Source: Monodelphis domestica (taxonomy: Eukaryota; Chordata; Mammalia; Didelphimorphia; Didelphidae). Taken from it: a stretch of 64,000 bases of DNA. Where the stretch lies: positions 265,179,943-265,243,942 of the forward strand of contig NC_077230.1 in the NCBI RefSeq assembly GCF_027887165.1, in the 5' to 3' direction. Each line of letters opens with the position of its first letter. The first letter of the stretch is position 1. The position numbers and the translations under genes are program-made. Positions 1-11,205 of the stretch are shown here, in pieces. Under the pieces are notes generated by a model. The model had not been told where the DNA came from. It was given only the letters and a program-made list of their open reading frames with translations, and ran no database searches.

Positions 1-1548
1 TAGTACTTTTCAAAAAGTGACTTTTAAAAAAAAATCTTTTCCTCTATCTCTGATAGTCATTTTGGTTGTTCTTGTTATTAATGTGATTTTTTTGTGTTTA
101 AAATCTTCCTAATTATAACTGAATCAAGCTTACATTTCTGGTATAAGAATAACATAGTCAAAAGTGTATTGCTCATAGCTTAATTAAAATCTTAGTACTG
201 ATATTCATTAGGAATAGTGGTGTAGCTTTCATTTTCCAAGTTTTCTTTCCCTGGTTTAGATGACTAAAGCCAAATTTGTATTACAGAAAGATTTTGGTAG
301 GATTTCTTTATTTCATATTTTTGCAAAGTTTAAGTAATAGTGGTATTAACTGCCTTTTGTATGACAGAATTAATTTGAGAATCTATCTGGCCTGGAAATT
401 TTTCTGTATGGCAATTCATTTATGACTTGTTCAATTTCTTTTGCTAAAATTAGGTATCTCTTTTTTATTTGACATTTTTGTAGCTACTCATCAAAATTTT
501 TAAAAAAATTTTCAGGTTTGATGGAGTTTTGTGTAATAAGACTCAATTCTTTCTCTTTAAAAATTTTTATTGTAGTAATTTTATTGTCCTTTATCCTTTT
601 TTTTTATCAACTTGTAAAGTGGCTTATCAGTTATGTATCTCTAATAAAAACTACTTTGGTCTTATCAGTTCCATCAACATGTTTTAAGTTTTATTTCATT
701 TCTAAGACTTCTTTTATACTTCTTTTAGGCTTGCTAATGTTTATTTTCTAGTCTTTGTAATTGCATGTTTAGTTCTCTGATCCTTTTTTTATTGTCAATA
801 TAAATATTCTCCTGAGGGTTCCCTTAACTGCTTCTAAAAAGATCCAGTCTCTTCATTTTTGCCATTATCTTTAAAATAACTATTTGTTTCCATGACTTTT
901 TCTTTGAGCTGCTCTTCACTCAAGGTGTCATCACTTAGTTTCCACTTAAATCTGTATGTATTCCTTATACTTCCTTTAAAAAATATATTTTATTATATTA
1001 TGGTCTATTAATAATATCTATAAGGACATCATTGTATAAGGTCTATTAAGTGTTTACTATGTCCGCCTATTTATATTTATGAGTTCTTCATGTCCAACAC
1101 ATATGATCAAATTTTTATAAGGGTATTTTGGGATTCTTACATATTTGTTCTTAAGTATCATCCTTCCTGCAACTCAGAATTTACCACAGGCCAATGAAAT
1201 ATAGTAATCCAGTAATTCAATCAGTCCATGTTCTCCCAATGATTTATCTGGATTTCTCTACCTCTGAGAAAGGAATATTAAAGTCTCTTACTATTATTTA
1301 AGAATTAATACGGCTTGAAATTTGCCTGGATTTTTTTTTAAAGAACTTAGTTACTATGCCATTTGGCAATATACATTTATTATTTTTGATTGACTGGTTA
1401 TTGTATCTTTATGGTTATGTTATGCATTATGGTAGTTTCTCTTGGTTTTTATCAACTTTTATTGTTGCCTTAAGATTGTAATTTTATTTCCAAGTTTTCT
1501 AAAGCATAAACATTTTTGCCCTCACTTTTACTTGGTATGTACCTATAT
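1..1548 (-). repeat. L1-type LINE fragment, antisense (ORF2 reverse-transcriptase region)
   Basis: Read on the minus strand this AT-rich stretch follows the order of landmarks seen in the L1 ORF2 reverse-transcriptase region. On the plus strand these include a GAATCTATCTGGCCTGG-like block near 380, a TATTATGGTCTATTAATA-like block near 995 and GTCTCTTACTATTATTT near 1285. It is heavily decayed and no frame is long. It appears to continue after the hAT insertion that follows, to about 1835. Assignment is by remembered similarity. Confidence 0.6.
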
Positions 1549-1766
1549 CAGTGATGGTAAACCTTTTAGAGAACAAGTGCCCCAAAATGCAACCCTCACA
1601 TGTCATGTGAGGCTCCCACCTTACACCAGATAGGGTAGGGAGGAAGCGTTTCCATTGGGCTGATGGGTTGAGGGGCAGGTGATGTGAAATATGTCCTCAG
1701 GCGCATGTGGAGAGAGGGAGAGGAGCAGACCCCTTTGGCATGCATGACATAGGTTTGCCAACATGG
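1549..1766. mobile_element. Non-autonomous hAT DNA transposon with 8-bp target duplication
   Basis: The element starts CAGTGATGGTAAACC, and its other end, read in reverse, gives CCATGTTGGCAAACC, a degraded terminal inverted repeat. It is flanked by a perfect 8-bp direct repeat, ACCTATAT (1541-1548 and 1767-1774), the duplication size made by hAT transposases. It is 218 bp long and has no transposase. It splits an older antisense L1. A longer relative with the same ends lies at 36701-37203. The family resembles the Charlie/OposCharlie type, but the exact family is not assigned. Confidence 0.85.
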
Positions 1767-1774
1767 ACCTATAT

Positions 1775-1835
1775 GTTTAAGCATGTTTCTTATATGCAAC
1801 AAACTACTGGAGATTATTATTATGGATGTTAATAA
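1775..1835 (-). repeat. L1 fragment continuing beyond the hAT insertion
   Basis: The sequence GTTTCTTATATGCAACAAAC resembles the next block of antisense L1 ORF2 after the part that ends at 1548. This suggests the hAT inserted into a pre-existing L1. Confidence 0.45.
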
Positions 1836-1879
1836 GTGTGTGCCTCCATCTATATTCATTGCTTTTTTGCTTGGAACAC

Positions 1880-3525
1880 TAAGAGGCTGAGGAGGCCAAA
1901 GTATCTATATGAAGCCAAGGAATCCAGCAGATAGAGATGAGAACCAGTTAAAATGTATTAAGTTGGAAAATGGAGTATTGTGAGGAACAGCACTGAGGCC
2001 AATGCCATTGGATTATAGAGTGGCACAACATATAATACTGGAAAGTTAGAAATAGGCCTAGTTTTGAAGGGCTTCAAACATAATTTATTGAAGGGTGAAT
2101 TGAGGTTTGACTGGGGTGATGTGGTTAGACTTGCATTTTACAAAGATCGACTTGACAACTGAGTTAAGGATGGACTAGAGTGGGGAGAGATATGAAACAG
2201 GGAGACCCATCAGCACAGTCCAGGTATGGAGTGATAAGGGTTTGCACTTGGATTATGTTATTATCAGAGGAGAGAAGGGGGCTTATATGAAAGATGCTGA
2301 GGAAGCAGAATTGACAGGAATTAGCATATAACAGTATATGAGCCAGTGAAAGTGAGTTGAGGATCGTATCTAGGTTATGAGCTTGGGTGACTGGAAGGAC
2401 AATGAAACCCGCTGATGGTGGGGAGAGGGAAGAGAGTAATGAGTTCACTTTTGGATTTACAATGTTTATGGGCTGTCTAGTTTGAGGCATCTAAGAGGCA
2501 GATGGATAGATGAGACTAAAGACTATCAAAGGTTAGACAGGATAAATAGATTATAAATATCATTAGCGTCGAGTTGATAATTGAGTCTATGGGAGTTGCT
2601 GAGATCAACCAAGTGAAACAGTAGAGTGTGAAAAGAGAAGGGGGGGTCTTTGGCATACCCAAGGTTAGTGGGTGTGGGTTGGATGAACATCCAGCAAAAG
2701 AGACTGAGGAGTGGTCAGTGAGGTAGGAGAAGCAGAAAGTGTCATGAAAACCTAGAGAGAAAGGTACAGTAATAACAGTTTGACTAGTGTAAAAAGGCTA
2801 AGGAGTGGTCAAGAAGTTATTAAAATTGAGAGAAGGTTATTAGATCGCTGGTAACTTTGGAGTTATTTCAGCTGAATAATGAGGCTGGATGCCAGATTGT
2901 AGAGTTACGCACTGAGAGGAACATACCAATTGCAGGATGCCTTCTCAAGGAGTTTGGCCATAAAAGGAAGAGAAATACTAATGATAGCTAGGGGGAATAA
3001 ATAGATCAAATAAGCATTTACTAGTAGGGGAAGACAGGGGTGATTCTGTAGACCATAGGGAAGTATCTAATAGATAGGAAGAGACTGAAGATTTGTTGGG
3101 AAAACAAGGAAGAAGAGATGGGGCAATCTGCTGGAAAAGACTGAATGGAATGGGATCAACTTGTGCATAGAGGGCTTTGCCTTAAGCAAGAAGGGACACC
3201 TTTTTATGGGAGACAGGCATGAAAAAGATAAAGAGCTGAAAGTGAAAAGCATCTAAGTGAAGTGAGATGAGGATGAAGGGATAAGAGGGATCACTAGGGG
3301 GGCTCACTTTTTTCAGGGAATTATGAGGCAAGGTTCTCAGCTCAGAAATTTGGGAAAAGAAATGCCACAGGAGGCTTGAGGAAGAATAAAAAGGTTTGGA
3401 ATAGCTGTTATGGTAAATGGAAAATAAGTGAATTAAGGAGATGTGGATTGTCTTACTGAGACCACAGTTGAGAACAAATTTGTCTTGGACCCAATCAGCA
3501 GGGTTTTCTATAGCTTTGTTCAACA
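1880..3525 (-). repeat. L2/CR1-clade LINE fragment, antisense
   Basis: The plus strand is purine-rich. The minus-strand translation across about 2190-2430 contains FIVLPVTQAHNLDTILNSL followed by a serine/leucine stretch and an LDCADG motif. This corresponds to the C-terminal part of L2/CR1 reverse transcriptases (VTQARNLGVILDSSLS... LDYCNGLL in recalled relatives). Sibling fragments with the same text order occur at about 18990-19800, 27760-29500, 44700-45550 and 58270-60560. It is old and decayed. Confidence 0.7.
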
Positions 3526-3529
3526 GCAT

Positions 3530-3835
3530 TTTTTCCTCATCTTTGTTTTCTGTCCTATCTGGCTTCTTTCAAATCTGTTGCTTGCTCAAGTCCTTCTTTA
3601 CACAAGAAGCCTTTGTCAGCCCATCTTAGTGCCTTCTCTTTAAGAACCACCTCAATTTATTTTGTATATATCATTTGTACATTGTTGTTAGCTTACTGTC
3701 TCTGCTATTAGATTATGAACTCCCTTGAAAGCAGGGATGCTTTTGCTTTTCTTTGCATCCCCAGTGCCTACTACATAGGAAATACTCAATAAATGCAGCA
3801 CTTAATAAGTACTAAATGTTGGTGGCTAATAAATG
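3530..3835 (+). repeat. L2-type LINE 3' end, sense
   Basis: This has the typical 3' tail of an L2-like element: a block on truncated cysteine/proline coding, then ATTATGAACTCCCTTGAAAG, CAGGGATGC, CCCCAGTGCC and a terminal CTCAATAAATG. It sits inside the antisense L2 text, which seems to resume at about 3836-4030. Confidence 0.6.
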
Positions 3836-4035
3836 ACCCTTTCACCAGAGGTCAAGATGGAGAAGGTGAGAAAGTGTAGCCAATGTAGGGATGGCCTTGT
3901 AAACAGAGGGGTAGAGACATTGGAGGTCACTGTAAAGATTAATAACAGGGTTAAGAGTTTCAAGATAGAGGGTTTGTGGAATAACAACAGATTACGATTA
4001 GAAAAAGGAATTTCAGAATTCCTGGAAGTGGAAAA
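3836..4035 (-). repeat. L2/CR1 LINE fragment, antisense (continuation)
   Basis: The purine-rich text beginning GAGGTCAAGATGGAGAAGG continues the antisense L2 vocabulary seen before 3530. No open frame of note is present. Confidence 0.4.
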
Positions 4036-5440
4036 AGCTTATATAAACATGCTATTTTGTTCCTTAAGATCTCTAATTTCTGTCCTTAATTTCCATTTTG
4101 GTTTATTTCTTTAATTGTTCTTCTGAAGTTGCTTTAATATTCTTTTAATTTCCACTGAGGTAAATCTTTTCTTTAAATCAAATTTTCCTTCTTAGTCACT
4201 TTTTGTCTCTCTTAATCATTCTGCTCATTTTTCTATGGTGATCTTGCTGGAAGTATTGTTTTTGCCAATATTTTTCCTTTATGTAGTCCAGTGCTGTTGT
4301 GCTACTTTTCGCCCCTTTCTTATTATCTATTCCCTCTTCAGTCAGATTTCCAGGGTTGAATGTAGGGCTGTTTTCTTCAAAGGGTGAGATTGACATCTGG
4401 AACACTGATACTGGGAGACTCTAGAGAATAGTAGGATCTATTCTCCAAGTTATACTGTATTCCAAGTTTATATTATTCTCTGATCCAAGATCCTCTGTTC
4501 TTTTTCCAGCAGGTTTTCTTCAGTTCCCAAATATGCTCAAGCCTTACAGGTTTGTGAAGGGTTTGGGGGAGGTTCCTGCAAACATGGTTCAGTAAGGGAT
4601 GCTCTGAGAAACCTTACAATTAGATTTCTTAATCTTCTTTCATTCCTTTTACTTTGTTTTCTTTTGTATAAAATTCCCCTTTAATTAGAGGGACATCCCC
4701 TCCCTCCCCCAATTTTCTTGTCTCATATGCTCCTTCCAGTTTTATAGTCATCCCATTTCCTTCTTCTTTGCCTTAGGGCTTATCTGATTCACAGGCCTTA
4801 ATTCCTGGTAGGAGAGTTTGTAATACTCTCAGGGTTTACAAGGCTACTCTAGACCTGCTGGTGGCTGGAGTAGGGAAAAGAGTACTTGAAAGGATACGGT
4901 GATAAAGGCTTTTTTCTCCCTAGAAGAATTCTCTTTTGTTGGGTACTTTTTCTTTTCTTCTTGTCATTGGAAGGTTTTTCTGAATTGATATTTTTAATTG
5001 TGACTTAAAGTGGGGTCAGGAAGCTGCACCCAGTAAAGCTTTTACTCTGGCAGCTACCCATTATTCTCTGGTTAAATAAAAACTGCATAATTATGCAATT
5101 TATGCATTTAACCAAGTCAGTGATAAAAATAACAGTAACTCCTCTAATGACCTCTTTAAAGTTAGCAAGAATCTGTCAATGCCTAAGTTCTTTGGGTCTG
5201 GACTTTCAGCCAATTTTGAATTCATCTAACCAAATTTTCATCTAATCCATAGTTCTCAAAATAAGAGCAAGAGAATTTTTGGTAAATACCTTGCTTGAAT
5301 TTTGTTATACCATATTTATATGATTCCCTTGATTCACCAATCTAATAAATGCCAAAAAAGAAAATTAGGTCAGTGTGGCATGATCTGTTCCTGATAAAAC
5401 TACATTGGCTTATAGTGAGCACCATTTGTATTTTTTAATT
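4036..5440. other. ANKRD49 intron, mostly unassigned
   Basis: From 4036 to about 4400 the text is pyrimidine-rich and resembles antisense L1 5'/ORF1 material also seen at 49.1-49.5 kb. From 4400 to 5440 no gene, RNA or clear repeat was recognised. A perfect 14-bp palindrome, TGCATAATTATGCA, lies at 5084-5097. Confidence 0.4.
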
Positions 5441-5585
5441 TCAAAAAACATTTATTAAGCCTCTACTACTATGGACTAGGCTCTCAAGCAAACATGAAAA
5501 GTAACACAATTCTTGTCTTCAAGTAACTTATAATCTGTTAAAAGTGACAAGATACACATATAAATAAATATGATGAAAGATGACT
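5441..5585 (-). repeat. L2 3'-end fragment, antisense
   Basis: The block AACATTTATTAAGCCTCTAC, then an AGGCTCTCAAG-like segment and CTTATAATCTG follows the order of the antisense L2 3' end, which typically reads tttattaagcacctactatg, gccaggcac, then ggagc-ttacaatct. Confidence 0.6.
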
Positions 5586-6830
5586 ATCCCTTCTAAATGC
5601 TCAAAAACCATCTTTTAAGTATGTTCTCCAGTATCCCACTTGTTAGGGATATTATGCAGGAATTAGGTACAAGTTAAACTATGTAACTGCTGTGATCCTC
5701 TAAAAGTTTAACAGGTCTGAATGCGCAGGATGTGGAAAAATTTCTCTAACACTTGTGACGCATTGGAAGAATGATAAAAATATTTTTGTACGGTAGTTTA
5801 ATCAACCCTTAACGTAAGATAGAACAAGTTTAAATGGAAGGCTAATTTTCTTCTTTGTAAATTATAACTAAAACATCTTCCTCAATACATAACTGAATTT
5901 TCAGGACCTTAACACCCCAAAGTTCAAATTAGAATGAATCAACAGACAAACAACAGACATAATGAAAAGGCTGAAGATGTTATTAATTTATAAGTTTCAT
6001 TATCACTGCTACTTCCCCATGAGATTAATCTTTATCTGGGCTGAAGTACTGCTTGCATTAGGGATTAAAAAGTAAGGAAGAATTTTTGAAATGTGATGGT
6101 AGAGAAAATAAAAGATATATAAAGACTCTAAAAAAGATATATCACTGAGAAAAGGAAATGAAGAGACATATCTTGCCCTTACTGTTTTATATAAAATAAC
6201 ATAGATGAAGGCAAAAAAGGCTAAAGATGTGAATTTTAATCTACTTAAAGAAGATAGGTTGAATTTCCACTGAATAGGAGAGAAACAATTGAAAAGGCCA
6301 AGGTAGAGTTTTGAAAGGGGAAAAAAAAATCTTTATTTAACAATACTATATTCTAAAACTTAAAAACACTATATTCAGTCCTCTTCCTTCACTAAAGTCC
6401 AATTCCAATGTCACCTTACATAGAGATGACTCTAGGTTCTCTAATAGTGTTACAGCAGAGTTCTGGATTTGGCAGATCCTACCCAAATGCAATGACTTCA
6501 ATTAGAGCTCCAATACCAATCTCCCCCTCCACCCCCCAAGTACTGGCTTTCAAAACCAGAATATTTTTTTGGTCAAAGCAGCTCATCTATTAAGATGTGG
6601 ATGGGCTTTTATTTGGTTATGTTGAAGAAATATGCAATTCTACAGTGGTTCTGTGATCTTATCAATGTAGGTAACTCCCTTGAAAAAAAGGAGATCACAA
6701 CTTATCCATGAACACTTGTGCTGTGGAACTTTTCTCTCTACTGACTAGTAACTCTACATCCTGCCACAAAATAGGTATTCCAAGGAATCTGGACTCTTAT
6801 CTTGCATTCTCTTTACATCCTATGGAAAAT
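5586..6830. other. ANKRD49 intron without recognised features
   Basis: This is AT-rich sequence with no conserved coding text on either strand. I searched here in particular for the missing ANKRD49 ankyrin exon (reverse complements of the TPLH and LLTPLHLAAG blocks) and saw none. Confidence 0.5.
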
Positions 6831-6834
6831 AGAG

Positions 6835-6995
6835 TCAGAACCTTGAGAGGGAGGAACTAACAGTAGATAATACAGATGAGGAACCTGGATCTCAGAGAAA
6901 AAAAAATGTCATTTATGCTCATGAAAGTAGTGTCAGAAATGAGATTTGAATTCAGTCTTTCCTAACTTTAGGCTTTATACTTCATACAATATCAA
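6835..6995 (-). repeat. MIR-like SINE fragment, antisense
   Basis: The blocks ACAGATGAGGAACCTGG, then GAGATTTGAATTCAG and a final ATACTTCATACAATATCA match the reverse of a MIR core: oligo blocks for 'gatgaggaaactgaggc' and 'gaactcaggtctt'. It is strongly diverged. Confidence 0.55.
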
Positions 6996-7880
6996 GTTGC
7001 CGCTTGCCTTTTTTTTTGTGATTTCCTTATTAAAAAAAAAACACAGCATCTGACCCTGCTAGAACAAAAGATAACCTTACAAGGTGTCTTCAAATTAAGT
7101 CTGTATGTCAGATCATACAAAGTTCTGAAACAAATGTATGGAACCATATAAATAATTTAAAAGATATTTTGATTATATATGCCATGTGAGGAGGACAACG
7201 AGACAGAAAAAGTGTGACCCAGAGTTATAGTGGATATCCTGAGCAAAATCCAAAAGAATTCTTTATAAATGATTCTCTAGATGTTTATGTTTGCACAAAA
7301 CCCTGTAATTGTATCTAATCAGACAGAATTGAAGATCAGGAGCTTGAGACACTATGGAATTAAAGAAAGGAGATACAGATGTTGCCCCCTTTACAGGAAA
7401 AATTTCTTCTTAGTTTCTGAGACAGCAGGTAAAACCTCAGGAAGAATATATGCTTGTCATTTTATGAAGGATATTTGGGATCATCAAGAACTCTATAAAG
7501 GGCTGATATATGGTCTTGATTACAGTTTTTAGGGGTATTAGCTAGCTTAGGTACCTTGGATATAGAATCACAGAAAGAAAAGTAATGGCTGCTGTAAATA
7601 TGTTATAAAGGTGTGTGTTCACAGTGGCAGCAATTGAATGTAGAAACTGAAATCTCAGGTTTGTTAGTGTATGAATTTGGTTGTGTATGTAAAAACAGAG
7701 AGAGAGAGCATCCAATCCCTTAGATATGTCTTTCTCTGTCAGATTTTAGGTCAAGAGATCCAAGGCCACTTATCTGTTGTGAAACTTTGTATAATTTGCT
7801 TCATCCATCTAGGACTGATTTTCCTCATCCATTGTTCATTTAATACTATATGACTTCTGAGGTCTTTTCTAGATCTAAGG
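6996..7880. other. ANKRD49 intron without recognised gene
   Basis: No conserved coding or RNA text was seen. A weak MIR-like 3' block (GAGGTCTTTTCTAGATCTAAG) lies near 7858-7880. Confidence 0.45.
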
Positions 7881-7889
7881 CCCTCTGAG

Positions 7890-8050
7890 CATTAATCAAC
7901 CAGTATTTATTAAGTGTTTACAAAGTACCAGGCACTATGCTAAGCATAGGAGATACAAAGAAAAGCAAAAAAATCCTCATGCTCTCGAGTCTACATTCTA
8001 GTGTTACACACATCCTGACAAGAGAAAACAGTCCTAACAAAATTATACTA
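7890..8050 (-). repeat. L2 3'-end fragment, antisense
   Basis: CAGTATTTATTAAGTGTTTA, then CCAGGCACTATGCTAAGC and GAGATACAAAG are hallmark antisense L2 3'-end blocks. Confidence 0.75.
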
Positions 8051-8209
8051 TGTGCAAAAATATATCAGTAATCATTTTATATTACTACCTGGTGGGAGAC
8101 TAAAGAATATATGTAGCCCAAAAAACAACATTATTTAAGTCAGGCTACTCAGCGGTGAGTTAATTCATTCTGCATATTTATATACTGTATGTTTAATGAC
8201 ATGGTTCTT

Positions 8210-8418
8210 TTTTCCTTTTTTTTTTTTAAACTCTTACCTTCTGTCTTAGAATCAATACTCAGTATTTGGTTATAAGGCAGAAGAAAAGGGCTAGGCAATT
8301 GGGGTTAAATAAATTGCCTAAGGTCATATAGCTAGAAGTGTTTCAGGACAGATTTGAACTCAGGATCTCTGTTCTCTAGGCCTGGCTTTTTCCCTATAGA
8401 GCTACTTAGTTGCCCTAA
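8210..8418 (-). repeat. Marsupial tRNA-headed SINE, antisense, with target duplication
   Basis: The reverse complement shows the whole SINE from GGGCAACTAAGTAGCTC to an A-rich tail (here poly-T at 8216-8228). The tail-side blocks CTTACCTTCTGTCTTAGAA and AAGGCAGAAG are clear. Flanks carry GACATGGTTCTT (8198-8209) and GACATGGATCTT (8419-8430), an 11/12 target-site duplication as made by L1 machinery. Confidence 0.85.
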
Positions 8419-9049
8419 GACATGGATCTTGATTTTTGGGAAGCCTTTATTTTAATGTAATGATAAGGAATTTTGGCAGACTAATAACCTAGTTTCTTTA
8501 TAACAGACATATCAGCTACCTTGTTTTGGTGCTTAAAAAATCTACAATTTCATTTATGTGGATGAAACTTCCAATGCCACAGACTGAAAGCCTCATAATA
8601 GATGGTTTCATGAATTTCTATAGGCAAAAAATGTATTACCTATCAGTCAACTTTCTTTTTTTAAACTTTAATAAAGCCAATTTTCTAGTGACATGCCTCT
8701 CTCCTTCTGTTAGTAGTTAGATAAGGGTATCTTTTAGGTTTAACTAAAGACTTTTTAGCTTTAGGAATTATTTTTTCCAGAGCTTCATATAATGAAAGAG
8801 GACTGGAATAGGATACTAATGGAGGTACAAGAGATTATTTTAGTTACTATATATGTATATTAGAGTAAATGTATTATATTGTAGGATGCCTACATAAAGA
8901 GTAGTACTTTGGGCATGAACATAGTAAAGACTATTTGGTAACATTTTCTGGATGCTATTCGTGTCTTGAAAAAAATGTAGAGGGTTTCTTATATCCTTTA
9001 AAGAGAGAACTTTGAAATTAATAACAAAAAATAGAAAATTTCTTCTTAC

Positions 9050-9322
9050 CCGATTTTTTTCAGCAGCCCAAAGAAGCAATTTGTTTGGTTCCTTTTCCAT
9101 TTTTTGTTCTTGCATTTGATACCACTCTTCAGTTTCTTCATCTTGCTCTTCTTCATCATCAGTATCATCAACCCAGAGGCTCTGAGTTCCAAGGGGAATT
9201 AGGTGCCTATGTGTTTCTAACAATTCCAGTTGGTTAAAATATTCAGAAAAGTCTATTGTCTTCTCTGGGTCAGATTTTCCTTCATCATCTGATTTTTCTT
9301 TTTCATTTTCAATGTTTTCCAT
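9050..9322 (-). CDS. ANKRD49: ANKRD49 first coding exon (N-terminal acidic region)
   Basis: This encodes residues 1-91 of ankyrin repeat domain protein 49. The translation starts MENIENEKEKSDDEGKSDPE and contains LIPLGTQSLWV and LLLWAAEKNR, which I recognise from mammalian ANKRD49. The block is acidic and precedes the ankyrin repeats in the family. The frame stays open past 9050, but a consensus donor (CGG then GTAAGAAG, read on the minus strand) ends the exon at 9050 exactly after codon 91, in phase 0. This is where the known protein continues with LTTVRRLL. The downstream ankyrin exon is not in 1-9049, so the gene is partial here. The protein is a small ankyrin protein of poorly defined molecular function. 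It is transcribed away from MRE11, with which it shares a promoter. Confidence 0.95.
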
Positions 9323-9427
9323 TGTTTATTGTCAGTCTCTTTGAACATTCAATGCTTGTGGCTTGTTTCTTTCCTTTTGTGATGAACTGTGCTGCCTCTA
9401 CATCTCTATTTTACTCATCATTAGAAC
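9323..9427 (-). other. ANKRD49: Possible ANKRD49 5' UTR part of exon 2
   Basis: Upstream of the start codon, on the minus strand, a candidate splice acceptor (a T-rich tract, then TATGTTGTCAG) lies at 9428-9438 and would begin the exon at 9427. Another AG nearer the ATG is possible. The exon start is inferred from splice-site appearance only. Confidence 0.35.
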
Positions 9428-9745
9428 CTGACAACATAGGTGCAAAAATTATTAGTAGATGATAATGGAGTCACTTGACACAATAGTGGCACACAAGCAT
9501 GAACAACATTAGTAAAGTACTGGATAAAAATCCCTTGAATGTCATTCTTTCCATAATTAGAAACTAATACTTCAATTACCCTTATATGTGATGATTATTG
9601 ATTCAACTCCATTATGGTAAAATTTTTGTGATACATAATCAATAGCTTTATAGTACTTTAAAGCTATTGGGATAAGTTTTGAGATATGCTATGAATTAAA
9701 AATTGTGACAGCTGTAAAAACCATTGTACTCTTATACTTTCTATC
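9428..9745. other. ANKRD49 5' intron, no recognised feature
   Basis: AT-rich sequence. Nothing coding, RNA-like or clearly repetitive was seen. Confidence 0.4.
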
Positions 9746-9747
9746 AC

Positions 9748-9985
9748 TTATAATAGCAGCTCACATTTATAAAGTACTTTAAGGTTTACAAAGCATTTTT
9801 TTCTACAATAACTATGTAATATAGATAGTGTACATAGTATTAACTCATTTTATAAATGAGGATACTGAAATTCAGAGAGTTAAGTGACTTGTCCATGGCC
9901 ACACAGTACTGGAGCTGGGGTTTGAACTAAGATTTTCTCACTTTAAGACTGTTTCCACAATACTATGCTGTGTCTTATGGCCACC
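9748..9985 (-). repeat. MIR-family SINE, antisense
   Basis: Blocks in order are CTCACATTTATAAAGTACTT, TTTATAAATGAGGATACTGA, TTAAGTGACTTGTCCATGG, CCACACAGTACTGGAG and GGTTTGAACTAAG. This is the antisense order of a core-SINE (MIR/THER type). Confidence 0.8.
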
Positions 9986-10277
9986 ATGAGTGGATTCTTC
10001 ATCATTTTGATCAGTCATTACTTTTAAGGTAATTCTTATTTAAGGTTTTATAAATTTAGGTGGAAAGATCACATCATTCTAAATCTCTATCTCACATGCA
10101 AAAATAACAGGTGGTGGTAGCTATAACTGAAGAATCTGGCAACTGGATATTTGTAATAATTAGACAAAGAGAAAAATACAAATCAGAAGCAAACAAAGGC
10201 TAAATTATTTTTTAGAATTTTAGAGAATTATTTTTATCACATCCTTAGCAGATAATAATTTACTTTGACTGAATACT

Positions 10278-10426
10278 ATTCCTTTTTAAAAAAAACCCTT
10301 ATCTTCCATCTTAGAATAAATACCGTGTATTGGTTCCAAGGCAGAAGAGTAGTAAGGGCTAGGCAATGGAGTTCAAATGACTTGCCCAGGGTCACACAGC
10401 CAGGAAGTATCTGAGGCCAGATTTGA
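10278..10426 (-). repeat. 5'-truncated marsupial SINE with perfect 12-bp target duplication
   Basis: Antisense SINE tail blocks (CTTATCTTCCATCTTAGAAT, AAGGCAGAAG, TTGCCCAGGGTCACACAGCC) end abruptly without the tRNA-like head. TGACTGAATACT flanks it at 10266-10277 and 10427-10438, so it was inserted already truncated. Confidence 0.85.
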
Positions 10427-10995
10427 TGACTGAATACTTCTAAGGGCAGTGAGGTAGATCTTCACTTACTGCATCACCATACTATTGAACATCTTTAATT
10501 GTTAGAATACTCTTTCTTACATACGGAGTCAAATATGCTTCTCTGTAATTTCTTTGAACTGCTATAACTTAAACTCAATAGTAGACTAAACTAATTAATA
10601 AATTAAATAAAAATATTTAACCTATATTACATAAGGTATGTGAAAAGTATTACCTAGCAACCTGAATTTCACTTACATGTCTTCACAAGCTTTTACAGAT
10701 TAACAGCCTTATTAATTAGAAATGTTTGTCCACCATTAAGAACTCTACATTACCTGACAAGACACTGAAACCTGCATGAGTTAGTACTATCCCAATATTC
10801 TGATTTCTTTTAGTTCTACTTAAGGTTAAGCAGGGATAAGAAATTCATTTTTTTTTTGGTTGTTGTTAAATGATCAGCCTAAAATCTTAATATCATTTTA
10901 TGTTGTTTCTAGCAACTTCAGTAAATATATCTTCCCTTCAGTGTTAGATGTACTCACTCACTGATGCAGAAATGGTTTCCCCACTTAAAACTTCT

Positions 10996-11205
10996 CTAAT
11001 GGGGCAAGTAGGTGGCTCAATGGAATAAGAGCTAGGCCGAAAGTCAGGTGATCCTCAGATACTTTCTAGTTGTGTGACCCTGAGCAAGTTATTTAACCCC
11101 AATTACCTAGCCAATGCTGCTCTTCTGCCTTGGGACCAATACACAGTATTGATTCTAAGATGGAAGGTAATAGTTGAAAAACAAACAAACAAAATAAAAA
11201 CCTTC
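10996..11205 (+). repeat. Marsupial tRNA-headed SINE, sense
   Basis: The element runs from GGGGCAAGTAGGTGGCTCAA through GTGTGACCCTGAGCAAG and CAGTATTGATTCTAAGATGG to an A/C-rich tail. Flanks AAAACTTCTCTAAT and AAAACCTTCTCTATT are probably a diverged target duplication. Confidence 0.85.

Noticed and set aside
2164-3529. Minus-strand frames of 108 and 115 codons as a gene left of ANKRD49
   Set aside because: Text matches decayed L2/CR1 reverse transcriptase, and siblings occur elsewhere in the window.
8840-9049. Extension of the ANKRD49 open frame to 160 codons
   Set aside because: A consensus donor at 9050/9049 ends the conserved text at codon 91. The downstream residues are AT-rich and match nothing.
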